A stretch of DNA of 64,000 bases, from positions 80,259,034-80,323,033 of the forward strand of contig OY720345.1 of the NCBI GenBank assembly GCA_963082975.1. The letters are read 5' to 3'. Positions 45,501-58,059 of this stretch are shown here, one piece after another. The first letter of the stretch is position 1. Every line of letters starts with the position of its first letter. Below the pieces are notes generated by a model. The model saw nothing but the letters and a program-made list of their open reading frames with translations, did not search any database and was not told the DNA's origin. Both the position numbers and the translations under genes were made by a program. This DNA comes from Labia minor. Lineage: Eukaryota; Arthropoda; Insecta; Dermaptera; Spongiphoridae.

Positions 45501-47648
45501 CAAATCCGGAAACCGGAAGTGGTAGTATTAGCGATCGACGATAGGAAGGGAAGGGTTATTTTCACACCAAATTTAACATGAGGAGATTTTTTACATATCA
45601 CCACGAATCATGCACTTTGTATTGGTTTTATCCTCGAGAAAAATCAAATTTATTAGTTTTTTCTTGATTTAAAATTATATGACGTCATCCAGCCATGCAT
45701 GACGTCACAGCCTGGTCTTGCATATATATTATAAATAAAATAAAATTAAAAATGTTTATATTTATTATTTATGTATCCATATCTATTTTTTATTACATTA
45801 ATAGATATATTAAAATTATTTGAAATTGTTTCTGTAGCTGGAAATTAATTTACTTCAAACCGTCGGTCGGTTCGGACCTGGCCACAGGTCAACTTATTCA
45901 AATATCTTATTAACATTGAATTTTTATTAATTATGTGTCTATTATAGTGAAAAACAACATATAAAATATCTATTGCATTAACAAATATATATGTAAAATA
46001 TTTATATTATATACCACGGATGGCGAACCTTTTTCAATGTCCGTGCCACAAAATTATAAAAAATCTTTTTGAAGTAACTAACGTGCCACAAAATTGTCAT
46101 TTTTTTCTCTACCACCTGTACCCCTTTTAGCTTGAATATGTTTATAATCAAATATTTTTGTATAACTTCTAACTATCCTGTATAAAAGTCTTATAATTTT
46201 AAATATTAAACTTTATTCCAAAAAAATAAAATGATTATTAAAAAATTTGGAATTTATTTTTGATAAAAATATATCTTTCCTAAAATTTTATTTTTATTTT
46301 TATTATATGGAAATTCTTTAATTGATTTTAGTTTGTAGATTTTAGTTGTAGATAATGACAAAAAAGCAAAATTTATATTTGATACCGTGAACCACTTACA
46401 TTTTCTTGTTTTGATAATGTTATGTTAAATTCTAGAAAAATATTGCGATTCTGGCACTCCAACCGTCCTATGCGTAAAGTAAAGCTTGATATAAATTTTA
46501 TAAAATTAATTTTTTTTTTTTTTTTAATAAATATTGATAAAATTTACAGCATATATTAAAATAAGAGCATATAAGAATATTCTGGTAATAGGTGTATTAC
46601 ATCGCCCCAATCAATTTTGAGTTTATAACTTCACAATTTCCCAGACAAACAGACAAATAAAATGACAGATACGAAAAATACAAAAGTCATATTTGGGTTC
46701 CCCAGGTCATGAAGAGTAAAGATTTGCAAAAAATTTTAAATCCTGAACAACGCTATTTGTACGGTAACAACACGCAATGGTATAATAGAAGTCCAAACGG
46801 TATACACTGAGTCTATCTATCATGAATGTTTTTATACTGCGAGGGAATTCAAGCGATATTTCAGCTTAATAAAATGTATAATTTGACGGTTTAATCTACT
46901 AAGATAGATGAATAAATATTCAGTACTTCAAATTTCATAAATTTTAATTTTAATGTGATTTATTCATTTTTAATTTATATCTATTGTAAAAAGTTATAAT
47001 TATTAAAAAAATAATTTTGTCTTTATGCGTGTCATGAAATTTTGCAAACGTGCCACTTTTGGCACGCGTGCCATAGGTTCGCCATCCCTGTTATATACCT
47101 TATAGATATATAGATATATATATTACATTATGCACATGGATTTTATTACAAATTTTCTTTAAGTAGCCCGTCGATAAAAACCTTTCCCTAATCAAAATTT
47201 AAAAGATTTTACAATTTTATATAAATTTATATATTTTTTATATTATAATATAATACTTTATAGATTTCAGGAACACATATCATGTAGTTACAACTTCCCG
47301 AGTGATTCCCATTCACTGCCCCCTCTGTCCAACCCGTCCAACCAAATATCTATTAAAATTTCTCTTTCGTTTACGAACTATTCTTTTGCCTGGTCTCTAT
47401 TCATTTATCTTAATGTCATTGTTTCTTTGTCCGTTTAAATTATGTTAAGCTCAAATAAATTAAGAATAATATCGAAATAATTATATCTATTTTTAACTTA
47501 CCATCTCATAGGATTTGGGAAATTGATTTCCTTGCGTTGTATACATTTTACATAAAGCTGATTTTCCTACTTGGCTGTCTCCTACAACAGCACATTTTAT
47601 TTTTGATCGATCCCTTTGATTCCAATCAAATCCTTTATATTCTATCAT
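42561..47648 (-). CDS. IFT27: Intraflagellar transport protein 27 (Rab-like GTPase RABL4)
   Basis: Small GTPase that pairs with IFT25 in the IFT-B complex and helps carry cargo such as the BBSome out of cilia. Four exons give 190 residues, the family's usual length: 47648-47502, 44269-44150, 42969-42733, 42629-42561. Seen: P-loop G-D-S-Q-V-G-K-S-A-L at residues 23-32, T-L-G-V-D-L-L, the switch II region F-I-Y-D-S-S-G-K-D-L-Y, where IFT27 has D-S-A-G-K in place of the Rab D-T-A-G-Q. Then F-D-L-T, G-N-K-S-D-L (G4) and E-G-S-A (G5). The first exon ends Q-F-P-K-S-Y-E-M, matching the family's F-x-K-S-Y. Intron 2 has a GC donor (TAT|GCAAGT). Introns 1 and 2 carry hAT insertions. An RFX X-box lies upstream. 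No C-terminal prenylation cysteines, as expected for IFT27. Confidence 0.92.
43350..43672. mobile_element. hAT-type MITE in IFT27 intron 2
   Basis: 323-bp element flanked by identical 8-bp repeats CACATTGA (43342-43349 and 43673-43680). The ends are imperfect inverted repeats, both containing a GCGGATTTA/CCGGATTAA-like core, followed by a CTAGGCA string on each side. There is no coding capacity. An 8-bp duplication is the mark of the hAT superfamily. Confidence 0.8.
45258..45873. mobile_element. GTCGGTCGGT-ended repeat with CCGTCCGTCCGTC core
   Basis: Starts ACCGACCGACGATAGTAAGG and ends with the inverse CGTCGGTCGGT, about 616 bp, within IFT27 intron 1. Inside are a (TCCG)n run at about 45379-45403, an AACGGATTTCGATGAAATTT string common in arthropod repeats, and an internal partial duplication (TTTTCACACCAAATTT at about 45288 and 45550). 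Other pieces lie at 29985-30225 and 30900-31015. Superfamily unknown. Confidence 0.6.
46015..47090. mobile_element. Non-autonomous hAT element in IFT27 intron 1
   Basis: 1076-bp element with 8-bp target duplications TTATATAC (46007-46014 and 47091-47098). Ends are inverted: CACGGATGGCGAACCTTT on the left and, reversed, CAGGGATGGCGAACCTATGG on the right, a classic hAT end. The subterminal sequence holds repeated GTGCCAC motifs. No transposase frame is left. Confidence 0.9.
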
Positions 47649-47700
47649 TTTGAAAAGTTTTTAAATTTTTACTCACTTGTTTGCTTTTTAATATCGCGAT

Positions 47701-47713
47701 GTTGCTAAGCAAC
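47701..47713. promoter_or_regulatory. X-box (RFX/DAF-19 site) at IFT27
   Basis: GTTGCTAAGCAAC is a near-perfect palindrome that fits the X-box rule RYYNYY-N(1-3)-RRNRAC with a 1-base spacer. It starts 53 bp upstream of the IFT27 ATG at 47648. RFX factors use this site to drive ciliary genes, so position and gene agree. Confidence 0.8.
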
Positions 47714-49027
47714 CAAAAAAATCAATGAATGAAATGAAAGAAATGAATGAAGTTTTTTTTCAATTTAATTTAGAAGATGAACAATCATGACTATTCATTT
47801 AAAGTATCTGGTATAATAAAATGAATGAAATTTACATCAAATAGATATAAACTAGGACCAAAAATATTCAATAAACGGAGATATATTTTCCAGTTTTCAA
47901 TTTTTCCCTCCTGAACCAGAAAAGCGGCTATTTAAATAGATTTTTTTTTTGGTGCAAAAAAATAATTTATGTTATTTAAATAATTATAATGAAAATAATA
48001 GAAATATTATAATTCAATCTCAATAAATTATAATATAATCTCATTAAATTGAGAATATTACATTTTGCCTACAATATTAAATAATTTCTTAATAATAATG
48101 TACAATCAATAAACCTATAAAGGTATACCATTCATAAAACATGCATTTGCTGTATATTCTTCAGTTCCCCAGTCGACAAACTTAAAATCTACCTTTACAT
48201 TATCTCACAATTTCCTTTGAAGTCTTTCCAGCCTTATCTAAGAATTCTGTTTATATTTATCTGCTCTGGCCATTAGGCTCACCATATCAATACCCCTTCT
48301 CTCAAATAATTAATAAAAATTTTTCAACCTATAAACTTTATCCTATACATGATATAGGTAGAGATCATTACACAAATTTATTTCTTACGAGCTTTATTAC
48401 AAAATTAAGGTTGCTGACCAATATTATGATGGTAGACCTGAATGAATGATATATTGCAGCGCTGTCTTCAGACTCTTTAAAACTACCACAGTAGTTCAGT
48501 AGTTTTTATTGGCAAGCCTGTTTACGTATGGATGTGAAATAATAAGTGATGAAAGGATGTAAGAATTTTTGAAAATAGGCGTACAAATATTTACGATAAA
48601 TAGTGGAGAGGCAGAGCCATTATTGGGACCAACATTGTTGATCAACGGAAGCAAAAATTGCAATGGATTATATACTTTCAGCCACTGAAGATCCTTTGGC
48701 TATCAAAAATCTACTGAACGATTACTGTAGTAGTTTTCAAGATCTTGTAGACAACGCTGCATGTGTGATACAAACCATAGTTTTAGATATGACTTGTAAA
48801 TAATAATAACGAATAGTATCTTCTTTTGAAATCATCATTTACAGTCTGACTGAAAACTTCCACAATCATGTTTATATTTATAGAATTGTATTGATTTTTC
48901 ACAGTAATGCTTACTAACCTCTTATTGTTAGTCGAAATAAGAATCCATTTTTAATTATATAGTAAAATATATCAAATTATATTTGAATTGTAAATTTTAT
49001 TCAATATAATTTATTTCTTTTTTTTAG
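47714..49027. other. Region upstream of IFT27
   Basis: Mostly AT-rich. Short plus-strand frames start near 47725 and 47778 (ATG followed by a possible donor AAA|GTATCT near 47811), but none could be joined in frame to the exon at 49028. 48180-48780 is less AT-rich and resembles a decayed retroelement or pseudogene without recognisable motifs. Confidence 0.35.
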
Positions 49028-49124
49028 ATCTTATGAAAACAGTTACCTAGCACAATATGAATATCTAAAGTTTTCTAGTCTACTACAAAATAACAATGAA
49101 CAAATAAGTGATGATGAGCGTTAA
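49028..49124 (+). CDS. Possible terminal exon of an unknown plus-strand gene
   Basis: A good acceptor (TTTCTTTTTTTTTAG, ending 49027) is followed by a frame that needs two bases from an upstream exon. It then reads S-Y-E-N-S-Y-L-A-Q-Y-E-Y-L-K-F-S-S-L-L-Q, then N-N-N-E-Q-I-S-D-D-E-R and a TAA. The composition is protein-like and hydrophilic. I do not recognise it, and no upstream exon with a matching phase was found. If real, the gene would run divergently from IFT27 and could share its X-box promoter. Confidence 0.25.
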
Positions 49125-50007
49125 ACCTTTAAAAACATTGGACAAATATTACAATTGAATTCAAATTTTTAAATAAAAAAAACAACATTTTTGCAATCAA
49201 TTTACAAAATATTCTTTATTCTAAAATACACATAAAATATATAAACCAATAAAAATGGATAGATATAAATAATATAATAATTACTTTTATTTACACTTCA
49301 TAAGAAATAATAATTACTATTATTTCGAATGATGATTTTAAAATTTGGAATATTAGGATTTTTCATTAATGAAATATAAATATATAAAATATAAAAAATA
49401 TAAATTTGTCACAGATTAAATTCCAAAATATTAATTCATTGGAAACAAAATTGGGATTGAATCTTTGAATATTGTTAGAGTAAAATTTTATTTAATTATT
49501 TTCAAAACTTTTCTGATTTTTTTAAAACTAGAAATAAATCATGAAATTTATTTATAAAAGTTTAACTTAAATCAACTTTCCAACATTCTAATTTCAAAAA
49601 ATATAATATATAGAGGTTTTTCTAATCATAAATTATTTTAATTAATTAATTTTTTTTCAAGAGTCTCTCAACTAGATTGAAATAAAAAATATCTTTATTT
49701 TTTTGTACACCATTTCATTGAACAATTTGAAAATCCAATGCATAATTCTTCTGGAAAGATAATTAATTCTAAGAAAATCTTGAAATTAATTTCATGGAGA
49801 ATATATTTGATGTAAGCCTAAAAATAATTACAAATAAAATTAAAAAATATCTAATCTAATACTGATAAAATGATAGATTACATTACTAATTAATATTAGA
49901 TTGAAATCAAATATTTTTTTTCATATATATTTTTAGTAATTCCATAAAATAATTTATATATTGTAAATCTTTACTTTAATTTGCTTTGAGTTGTATAACT
50001 AATTACT

Positions 50008-51444
50008 TTATAATTCATCCTTCATTGGCCGAAACGATACATGATCACCTTCATTTTCCATAAATCTCTCATTAGTTTTTGAAAATTCTGAAGAGGCAGG
50101 ATCTGGATCAGTTAAACCAATTCTTGATTTCACACCTCCACCCCTATAAAATATTATTATAAATAAAGATGATTTTATTGAATCGTGTTGATTAATTTGA
50201 TAATATGAACAAACTTAAGATCGGCAGTCACAGTTAAATCTCTGGTTTTGCTTAAATCACATTCTAAGGTAAAGGCAGTATCTCCTGGCATTACCAATTC
50301 ATCATCATGTTGAATAACAAGAACGTTCCGATAGATTCCTCCATCCTAGGAGAATAAATAAAATATTTATTAACCAATTAGATTTCAAAATTTATCCTAA
50401 TTATAGATGTAGTTGATTTGAAATGAGGGCGCCACAGGGTGGGAGGTAGTGTAACTGGATCACATTCTCGTGGTCCAGGGCCTGGCAAGGGAATTTCTTT
50501 AGCTGCCGTCTATGAGACGGAGTCAACCCAGCCTCCGGGATCAAAATTGAGAAGATACTTGATAAAAAGTAGCGCTTCCGATCAAGAAAATCAAGGTAAA
50601 GTTTGATGGGACCCGTTGTACTGATCATAGGTCACCTAATTGATATGACCAACTTGATAGGCATTGTCCTTACGTAAGAAATACAAAAGTCAGAGGTTGA
50701 TTAGAAATTTGTACCGACATTTGATTTACATTCTGAAATATCCTTCATTAGTTTTCTATATCTTATTAATTAAACCACCTTGGACTCCCTTGGATTGCTA
50801 TTATCAATTTTATAAAACATCAATTCAATATAATATTCTTTTTTTGGAGAAAAAAAAATAGCGTAAATAAAATTTTGGTGAAGTTGAAATTTGAAATATT
50901 TAAAGTTCGATGACTGAAGAAGTTCGTCGAAACAATTACAAAGCCCGGTTTAAAGGATTAATATTTTGTTAATATCAATTTACTTCTCATATAACTTACT
51001 ATTTTTGTTTCACATTGTTGGTAAGTGAAATTCATATCGAATTTAAGACCTCCTTGAGCATCTAATTTGCAGGGTGATCTTTCTTCCTGATGGTAACTTC
51101 CTCTTGTATAAATCACACCATCAAATTCTTGATCAGTTTCAATCTAAAAGTTTCCATTATATTTTTATAAAAAAAACAAACATATATTTTGTTTAAATAA
51201 CATATTCAATTTATATTAACATTTTTAAATAAAAAAATTAAACCCCATAATTCTAAAGATAACTTTGTTAAATATATTTTCTAAAGACTCCAAATAATAA
51301 ATAGAAAATATAATTTTTACTCACTTGAATACGCATTGAATTTTCCCCACAATGAAGTGTAACTTCACGGTAACCAGAATCACTAAGACCTATTGTCATT
51401 TCAGATCCAATTTCTTGACGCCATTCTTCTAAAAACATTTCCAT
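50008..51444 (-). CDS. ZP-N domain protein, partial, with C-terminal KDEL
   Basis: Four exons join in phase: 51444-51325, 51143-51000, 50345-50215, 50143-50008 (177 codons incl. stop), all GT-AG. The product has the pattern of a zona pellucida N-terminal (ZP-N) half, as in insect cuticle/apical matrix proteins. It has four cysteines in the expected order (V-T-L-H-C-G-E-N, E-R-S-P-C-K-L, Y-Q-Q-C-E-T, T-L-E-C-D-L). It also has F-D-G-V-I-Y-T-R-G, then G-G-I-Y-R-N-V-L-V-I-Q-H-D and L-V-M-P-G-D-T-A-F. The C-terminus is R-I-G-L-T-D-P-D-P followed by an acidic tail ending in K-D-E-L and TAA. Neither a signal peptide nor a ZP-C half nor a membrane helix is in view, so the 5' end lies upstream, and the visible stop may belong to one isoform (possible donor GAAG|GTGATC). 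Exact paralogue unknown. Confidence 0.75.
50401..50700. repeat. GC-rich insertion in a ZP-gene intron
   Basis: About 260-300 bp, clearly more GC-rich than the intron around it. It has no inverted ends I could define. Candidates are a SINE or a piece of a non-LTR element; no clear pol III boxes were found. Confidence 0.3.
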
Positions 51445-52182
51445 CTATTTTAATTAAAAATTGAGAGGTTGTTTAAGATAAAAATATTTAATATTTTACT
51501 TAGACAAATATATAATAGTATATATTTTAAAAAATTACTTAGCCTCAGATATACGTTAATATTTATATACATATAATCAAAAAAACTTGAACAATTCCTC
51601 TTTTGACAGATAATCCAAAAAAATTATCTACTTGTGACTCACTCTCTTGACTTTTCACTTTCTATATTAAATAAATTTCTAAATTAAGTATATTTTTCAC
51701 AAATACAATAAAAAAAATGATTTGATAAATCGGACAATATCATTTTCAAAAAATATGAGTATTGATTGATTGATAAATGAAAATAAAAATTTTATTTATT
51801 TATTTTTATAATAATAATTATTATTTATAAATTTATTAAATTATATATATATTATAATTTTGATTTAATCAATAAAGAATATAGTGGATGTTGTAATAAC
51901 TTCTTAGCATCTCTCAAAAATTATATTTTCTGTCGTTTCTGAATTCAAAAATTATTGATTGCAGCAACCCCATTCCTCCAACCATTCCTATAACGAGCCA
52001 CCTGACAATTATTTGGTCTATATAAATTGTAAATAATATAATAGCATTCAACTACATAAATTATGTGCGGTGTTATCTTAAATTCAATTCAGTGCCTCCT
52101 CTCTTCTAATAAAATCTCTTGATCCACTTGGTCTAGATTCAAAAGATGAAAGGTCACTAAACCTTTTTTTATATAAAATAAT

Positions 52183-52213
<31 letters not shown>

Positions 52214-55200
52214 TTAAAGCAAACTTTATCACAAGTGTTTTTCTATATCTGTTTCTGTTTCCTAAACATGTTATTTATTTAGGTATTTTATAATAATATT
52301 TTTTTTTATTTTTGAGCTTAGTCAGTTTTTGCTCAAGATGATAAATAATTAAATATCGATATAATAATCAATTATAAAATTATCCCAAGTAAAATAATAT
52401 AAAATACATTATATTAAACAGTAGTATATTAAATTAATTTATTATAAATTTGTAATTATATTTTAGAGACTTTAATACATCTTACCTGATTTTATTACTT
52501 CGAATAAAATTATAAAAAAAATAAAAAGTTTCTGTATATGTTTTATAATAATGTATTTATGTTTCATTAAATCCATGGCGAATTAATTTAAATATTTAAC
52601 ATATACAATACAATTCACAGTTAAACGTCAAAAACATGATGTGGAAATTTTATGTCAATGACTTAAGACATTCTGCTTCCTGTTTTTAACTTCAGACTTC
52701 AGGTGTGTTCTAATCGTTCTTTTTTGAAATATTTGAAATAATCGACCAAAGGATAGAAATATATTCAAATTAATCTTGAAGAATTAACTATTTGTAATAA
52801 TTAAAATATGTAAATTATGATCCTAATTTTCTATATATATATATAAAATATTATATTAAAAGAAAATCTTGTTTTAAAAGGTGTTACACTAGCGCCACTA
52901 GTCATTGTCTTCTAAAATCTTTCGAAGTTTGTAAAATCACTATTTACTTTTCCAAAACTATTTTTATCTAAACTCCATTACTATATTTTTAGAATAGGAG
53001 TTAAAAATGTATTAGTTCATGTAAATGTAATATTTTACGAGTTAGTAATATATAGTTACATATTTAAAAAATTAAATTTAAAATATTAATAGGAATGATT
53101 CCGACTTAACTATTTTATTTTATTTTTGTGGATGAGAGGCTTGAATTGAATTTAAAAAAAATAAATAAATATCCAAACTCCTAACATATAATTTTTTTCT
53201 AAAAATTTACTTATTATTAAATTTTTTAAAAAAATCACATAAAAATATATACTAATATATATTATTATATTTAATGGAATAATATTTATTCTTGTTTTTA
53301 AGTAATAACATAATATTTTGAACATTCAATAAATCTCAGAATATATGTGCGAAAATCTATATTAAAGTATGTTAAATATTCAATTAAATATAATATATTA
53401 ATTTAATTATTATTTCATAAAACAAATTACTTATAATAATTAGATAATCAATTGGAAAACCCTTTCCTATAGTTTTGTGTTAATAAGTTTTATCATTAAA
53501 TTTGATAACAGCATATTTGGAAACAAATACAAATGGTTATATATTTGAATTATTCATTTTTATTCATTTCATAAAACACAAATACATAAGTTTATAAAAT
53601 ATTGGAATTGGAAATAAGTAAAAAGTAAAAAATGTATTAAAAAAAATTAATGATTTCTTTTAGAATTTGATTTATTAGGCGCAGATCAAGTTATTTTTAA
53701 TTAATGCAATTGAGTCATTTACATATAAAATAAAGACAAATATTTTCTGACTATTTTATTACTATTTGGTCTTATTTTAGTCATTAAAATAATAATTTCT
53801 TATTAATTTAACATATATATATATTAAAATTATTCTGATAGTTAATTAAAATATGTAAATTATATCATATATTTTTTATTTTTTAAAAATTAAATACTTA
53901 ATATAATAATTATGTGTCAAAACAAGATGGCGTCTGATCTAGAATAAACATAGAAAATGTGCGGGTTGCATAAAGCATAACTTTCTAACCTTAATTATAG
54001 CAAACTACAAATTAACTTATAATTAATAAATATAAATAGTGAAACAATTATTTTCATATAATTTTTTTATATATAGTATTTTTTATTTAATTTATTAAAT
54101 AAAAAATGTACTGTAATAAATTAGTACAAATTTATAAACACATCTCTATGGCCATTTTGATTTTGATTTCTAGATCAGACAGAATTTTATCATTGTTTCT
54201 TGGCAATATTTAAGTAAAAATATAATAATGATAATATATATTAATTAAAATAATATTATATTTTTAGTCAAATAGAAAACAAAATGAGTTTATTTAATAT
54301 ATTTCATTTGAGGATTATTTTTTATTTTGATTATATGGATACACACACATGAATATTGGAATTTCTAAATTTGCTGATAACAACATATAAATGAAACGAT
54401 TACTTCTATATCTATACAATTTTTCTATTTCACTATTCTAATCTATGATATTCTTTCTATCTATTTTAATATTTTTTTATTTTTAAAAAGTGGACCCTGA
54501 ATCTTTTACATTTTTCTTTATTTATAAGACTTTCATTTGGCTTTTAAATGTTTTTATCAGCAAATCCAAATAACTTATAATTAAATTTTTGTTCTTTTTG
54601 TTTTTATTTATTAGTTCTACTGTAAAAATTTACTGAAATACTGATTTTTTTATAATAAATTTGATTCATTTTATTATTTTTTTTTAAATAAGATTATTGA
54701 AAGAAAGAGAATAATTATATAATCTGTAAATAGGAAGAGTTTGTAATTAAATATTCAAGTTCAGAATTTTTTTAATTTTTGTTTGTTGATCTGTAAATTA
54801 TTTGAGTCCATTAAAAATTCAAAAAAAATATTTAGCATATTTTCTCTTTAAATAAATTAATTTAATTTTTCACTCCTCTGCTGGTTATCTCAAAATTAAC
54901 CAACATCAATTTATTTTCATTAAATTTTATTTTTATTATCAGATACATATAACAAATGATGATAATAACGAAATCTTAAATTATTTCCCTTCCTTTTATC
55001 TTATTTCATTTTATATTTTTAATTTTTATTATCATAATATTTTTGTTATAATTATTTTTTTAAATTATATATCGACTTGATCTTATTGACAAATAAAAAT
55101 GTAATTACTTTCAAACAATTTGAAATTATGAATAATCATTTTCTATTTTTCAACACTTAATAAATAGTTTTTTTTAAACAATTTTACAACACATATAGAT

Positions 55201-57292
55201 ACATATCTTAATTTACACATTGATTACTTTAAAAGAAAGAGAGAGAGAGAGAGTGAATGAATTTTGAAATAGGTTTAGGCCTCTAAGAATATTTTTATTT
55301 ATATAAATGTAATTCTGTAATAATTTTAAATCATTTTAGAGAAATACTCAGAAACATGTCACATTGATAATCATATTCTAAAAGTGGCCAATGGAGAAAC
55401 AAAAAATAATATTACTATATAAAAAATTAGTTTTTGGTGGAAATATTTACTGTTTCAAAATTTGCATAAAATATTTCAATTTACTAATAGTTATTGTGAA
55501 ATTTGTCGTTAATATGATAGATTATTGGATGTTCTTTGGTCAAATTCTTTTAAATCTTTATTCCATTTAAGGAATGAAAGAAAAACTCCTCTATTACAAT
55601 CTTGTCTTAGGCATACATAAATTGTGTATCCATATTACAAACCTATTTTGTTCATGTAATGACCTCAAGTTCGTTCCTTTTTATACTAAATGATGTATTC
55701 ATTCTATAATTGATTAGTAGGATAGGAGCAAAATGAATTGAATAATAATTATATAATACAATCTAATAAGTAATACATTCATACCAATTTGATAATAAAT
55801 TATATTTTATAAAAATTAATCTTTCATTAAATAAAATAATTGATAACTATATTTTTTTTCTTTAGTAAAAGGCCTTTTTTTGTAAATTTACCTATTAATT
55901 AATAATTTATTTTTTAACATAATGATTATTAATTATTAATTATTATAAAGGGTGATCCTTAAATAAATAACTACTCGTTATAATAATAGTAATTATTATT
56001 ATCATTAATTTGCTTATTAAGTTATTTTATAAAATATTTACATAAGGAAATTTTTGATCAAGCCACTTTTGGAATCAAAATATCGATATGTCCTCCATCT
56101 TAATATAATTAAATAATTAATTTGATTATAAAAAACTTAAAAGTAAACTTATATTAATAAAACAATAATAATAAATATTTGTATTACATGAAAAAATATT
56201 TTCTTTATTAATGTATTAAAATTAATCGAAATTATTTTTTTTAATTTTAATTATTACATGTATAAGCAAAATATGAAATTTTTTACAACAAAATATCTAT
56301 TTATTAGTTTTCTAAGATTTTCTTATTTTTGTTTTTTTTTTGTTTTGTTTAATAATTATCTAGGGTACTAATTCAATCTATTTTGAGTTTTTTTTATATC
56401 CTAAATACTGAGTCTAAAGGATAATATTTTTTTTACATCACAGTTCAATGAATATATTATACATACACATATTATATATATATATATTATATATGTATTT
56501 GATTTTTAATTTTTCTATTTATTTGTGGTCATTTAAATACATAATGAAAAATTAAATAATAATAATAATAATAAATAAATTAATAAATATTAAGAATAAT
56601 ACAAATGTAAAACTATATTTGGTCTATTCACCAATTTTCTTGATATGTGATATTAAAATGAATTTAATTAAAAAAAAATTCATTAAAAGAATTTATATTA
56701 TATATTATGTATAGTATAATAAACCTTGTAAATATATATATTTATATATTATATTTTTTTTATATATACCTATATTTAATTTAATCTAATTTGAGAAATT
56801 GTTTTTAATAGATATGAATGTTAATGAAGTTCGATGATATTGTCATTTAATTTTATTATAACCATTTTATTATTATTATTATTGTTATTATTATTATTAT
56901 TATTATTATTAAATTAATACTTCTTTGTATTAATTATCTACAATAATTTTAACAATTAATCAGCATTCAATTAAAGTATTGAAGTATTTTTTTAAACATT
57001 AATTTTTTACTATAAGTATACGTTTTTTTAAATATATTTAAATAATAATTGATTGAGTAATGATGAAAAATTGTTTTCTTATGAAAGGAATCTGAATTTA
57101 AAAAATTTAACAAATAAAAAAAAATATATATATAAATGGTTCAGATATATATATAGTATATATATATTTTAATTCTAACTAACCATTAGTAACATGTTTA
57201 ATGATTGATTATTTAATAAAAATCTAGAAAATTCTATGTATATTTCTTAAAAAATATTTCTTTTCTAATCTGAAAATATTCATTTTTAAACT

Positions 57293-57317
57293 GGGGGAGG
57301 GGTGGGGGGTGAGGGGA
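57293..57317 (+). other. G-quadruplex-type motif
   Basis: Four runs of four to six G separated by one or two bases (A, T, TGA), satisfying the usual G3+N1-7 rule, in a region that is otherwise strongly AT-rich. Confidence 0.7.
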
Positions 57318-58059
57318 TGAATATAGAAAAAAAGCAATGTTTGCCAGATGTTTGTTTAATACTATTTTAGTTCATATATATTATTATTTATTTATCTTAA
57401 TAATAAAATAAAAAATATTTTAAAATTAATTTAAAAAATTAATGAAATAAATGGAATCAAATGTATAAGAAATAATTATACTTTTTAATATCATTTTTAG
57501 AAGAACATAAAGCATATCAGGGATCGATAACCCTCCTGTTATTTCAAAACCTTAAATTTCAAAAATTTTTTTTATTTTGAAGCTTTTAAACTGAGTGTTC
57601 CTCTCCTAAAAATATTTTTTATTTATACAATAAGGGTATACTGAAATACTATTTAGAGCAATTTTAAAAAAAAATCCTTAAACATTTGTTCATTAATAAA
57701 GGATGAAAAAAAATAAGAATTTAAAAAGAAACCAACTCAATATTCAATTCTCCTATCCTATTTTGAATTTTTTTTTACTTTAAATTTGAATTTATTCTCA
57801 GATTACAATCTTCTAACTGACTTCTATCTAAACGGTCTGAAACCATGAAAAGAATTGTTCTTTGAACAAATTTCACTTTCTACATATAATTTTCGACTTT
57901 ATAAAGAATTATAATATATGATAAAGGTCCGAGAATATATTTTTTATGAAAGACGACTCTTTTTCAGACACTCTGTATTGATATTAGTTTTTTCTAACAA
58001 ATTTTCAATTCTATATCTGAATAACTGACTCATATACATCAATAAATATATATCAATAT

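Noticed and set aside
48180-48780. A gene in the GC-richer patch upstream of IFT27
   Set aside because: All frames are broken and no motif or splice pair supports a host gene; likely a decayed repeat.
53925-54185. Promoter with CAAGATGGCG motif or MITE bounded by GTCTGATCTAGAA
   Set aside because: A short motif and a 13-bp inverted pair alone, without target duplication or gene nearby, are too little.
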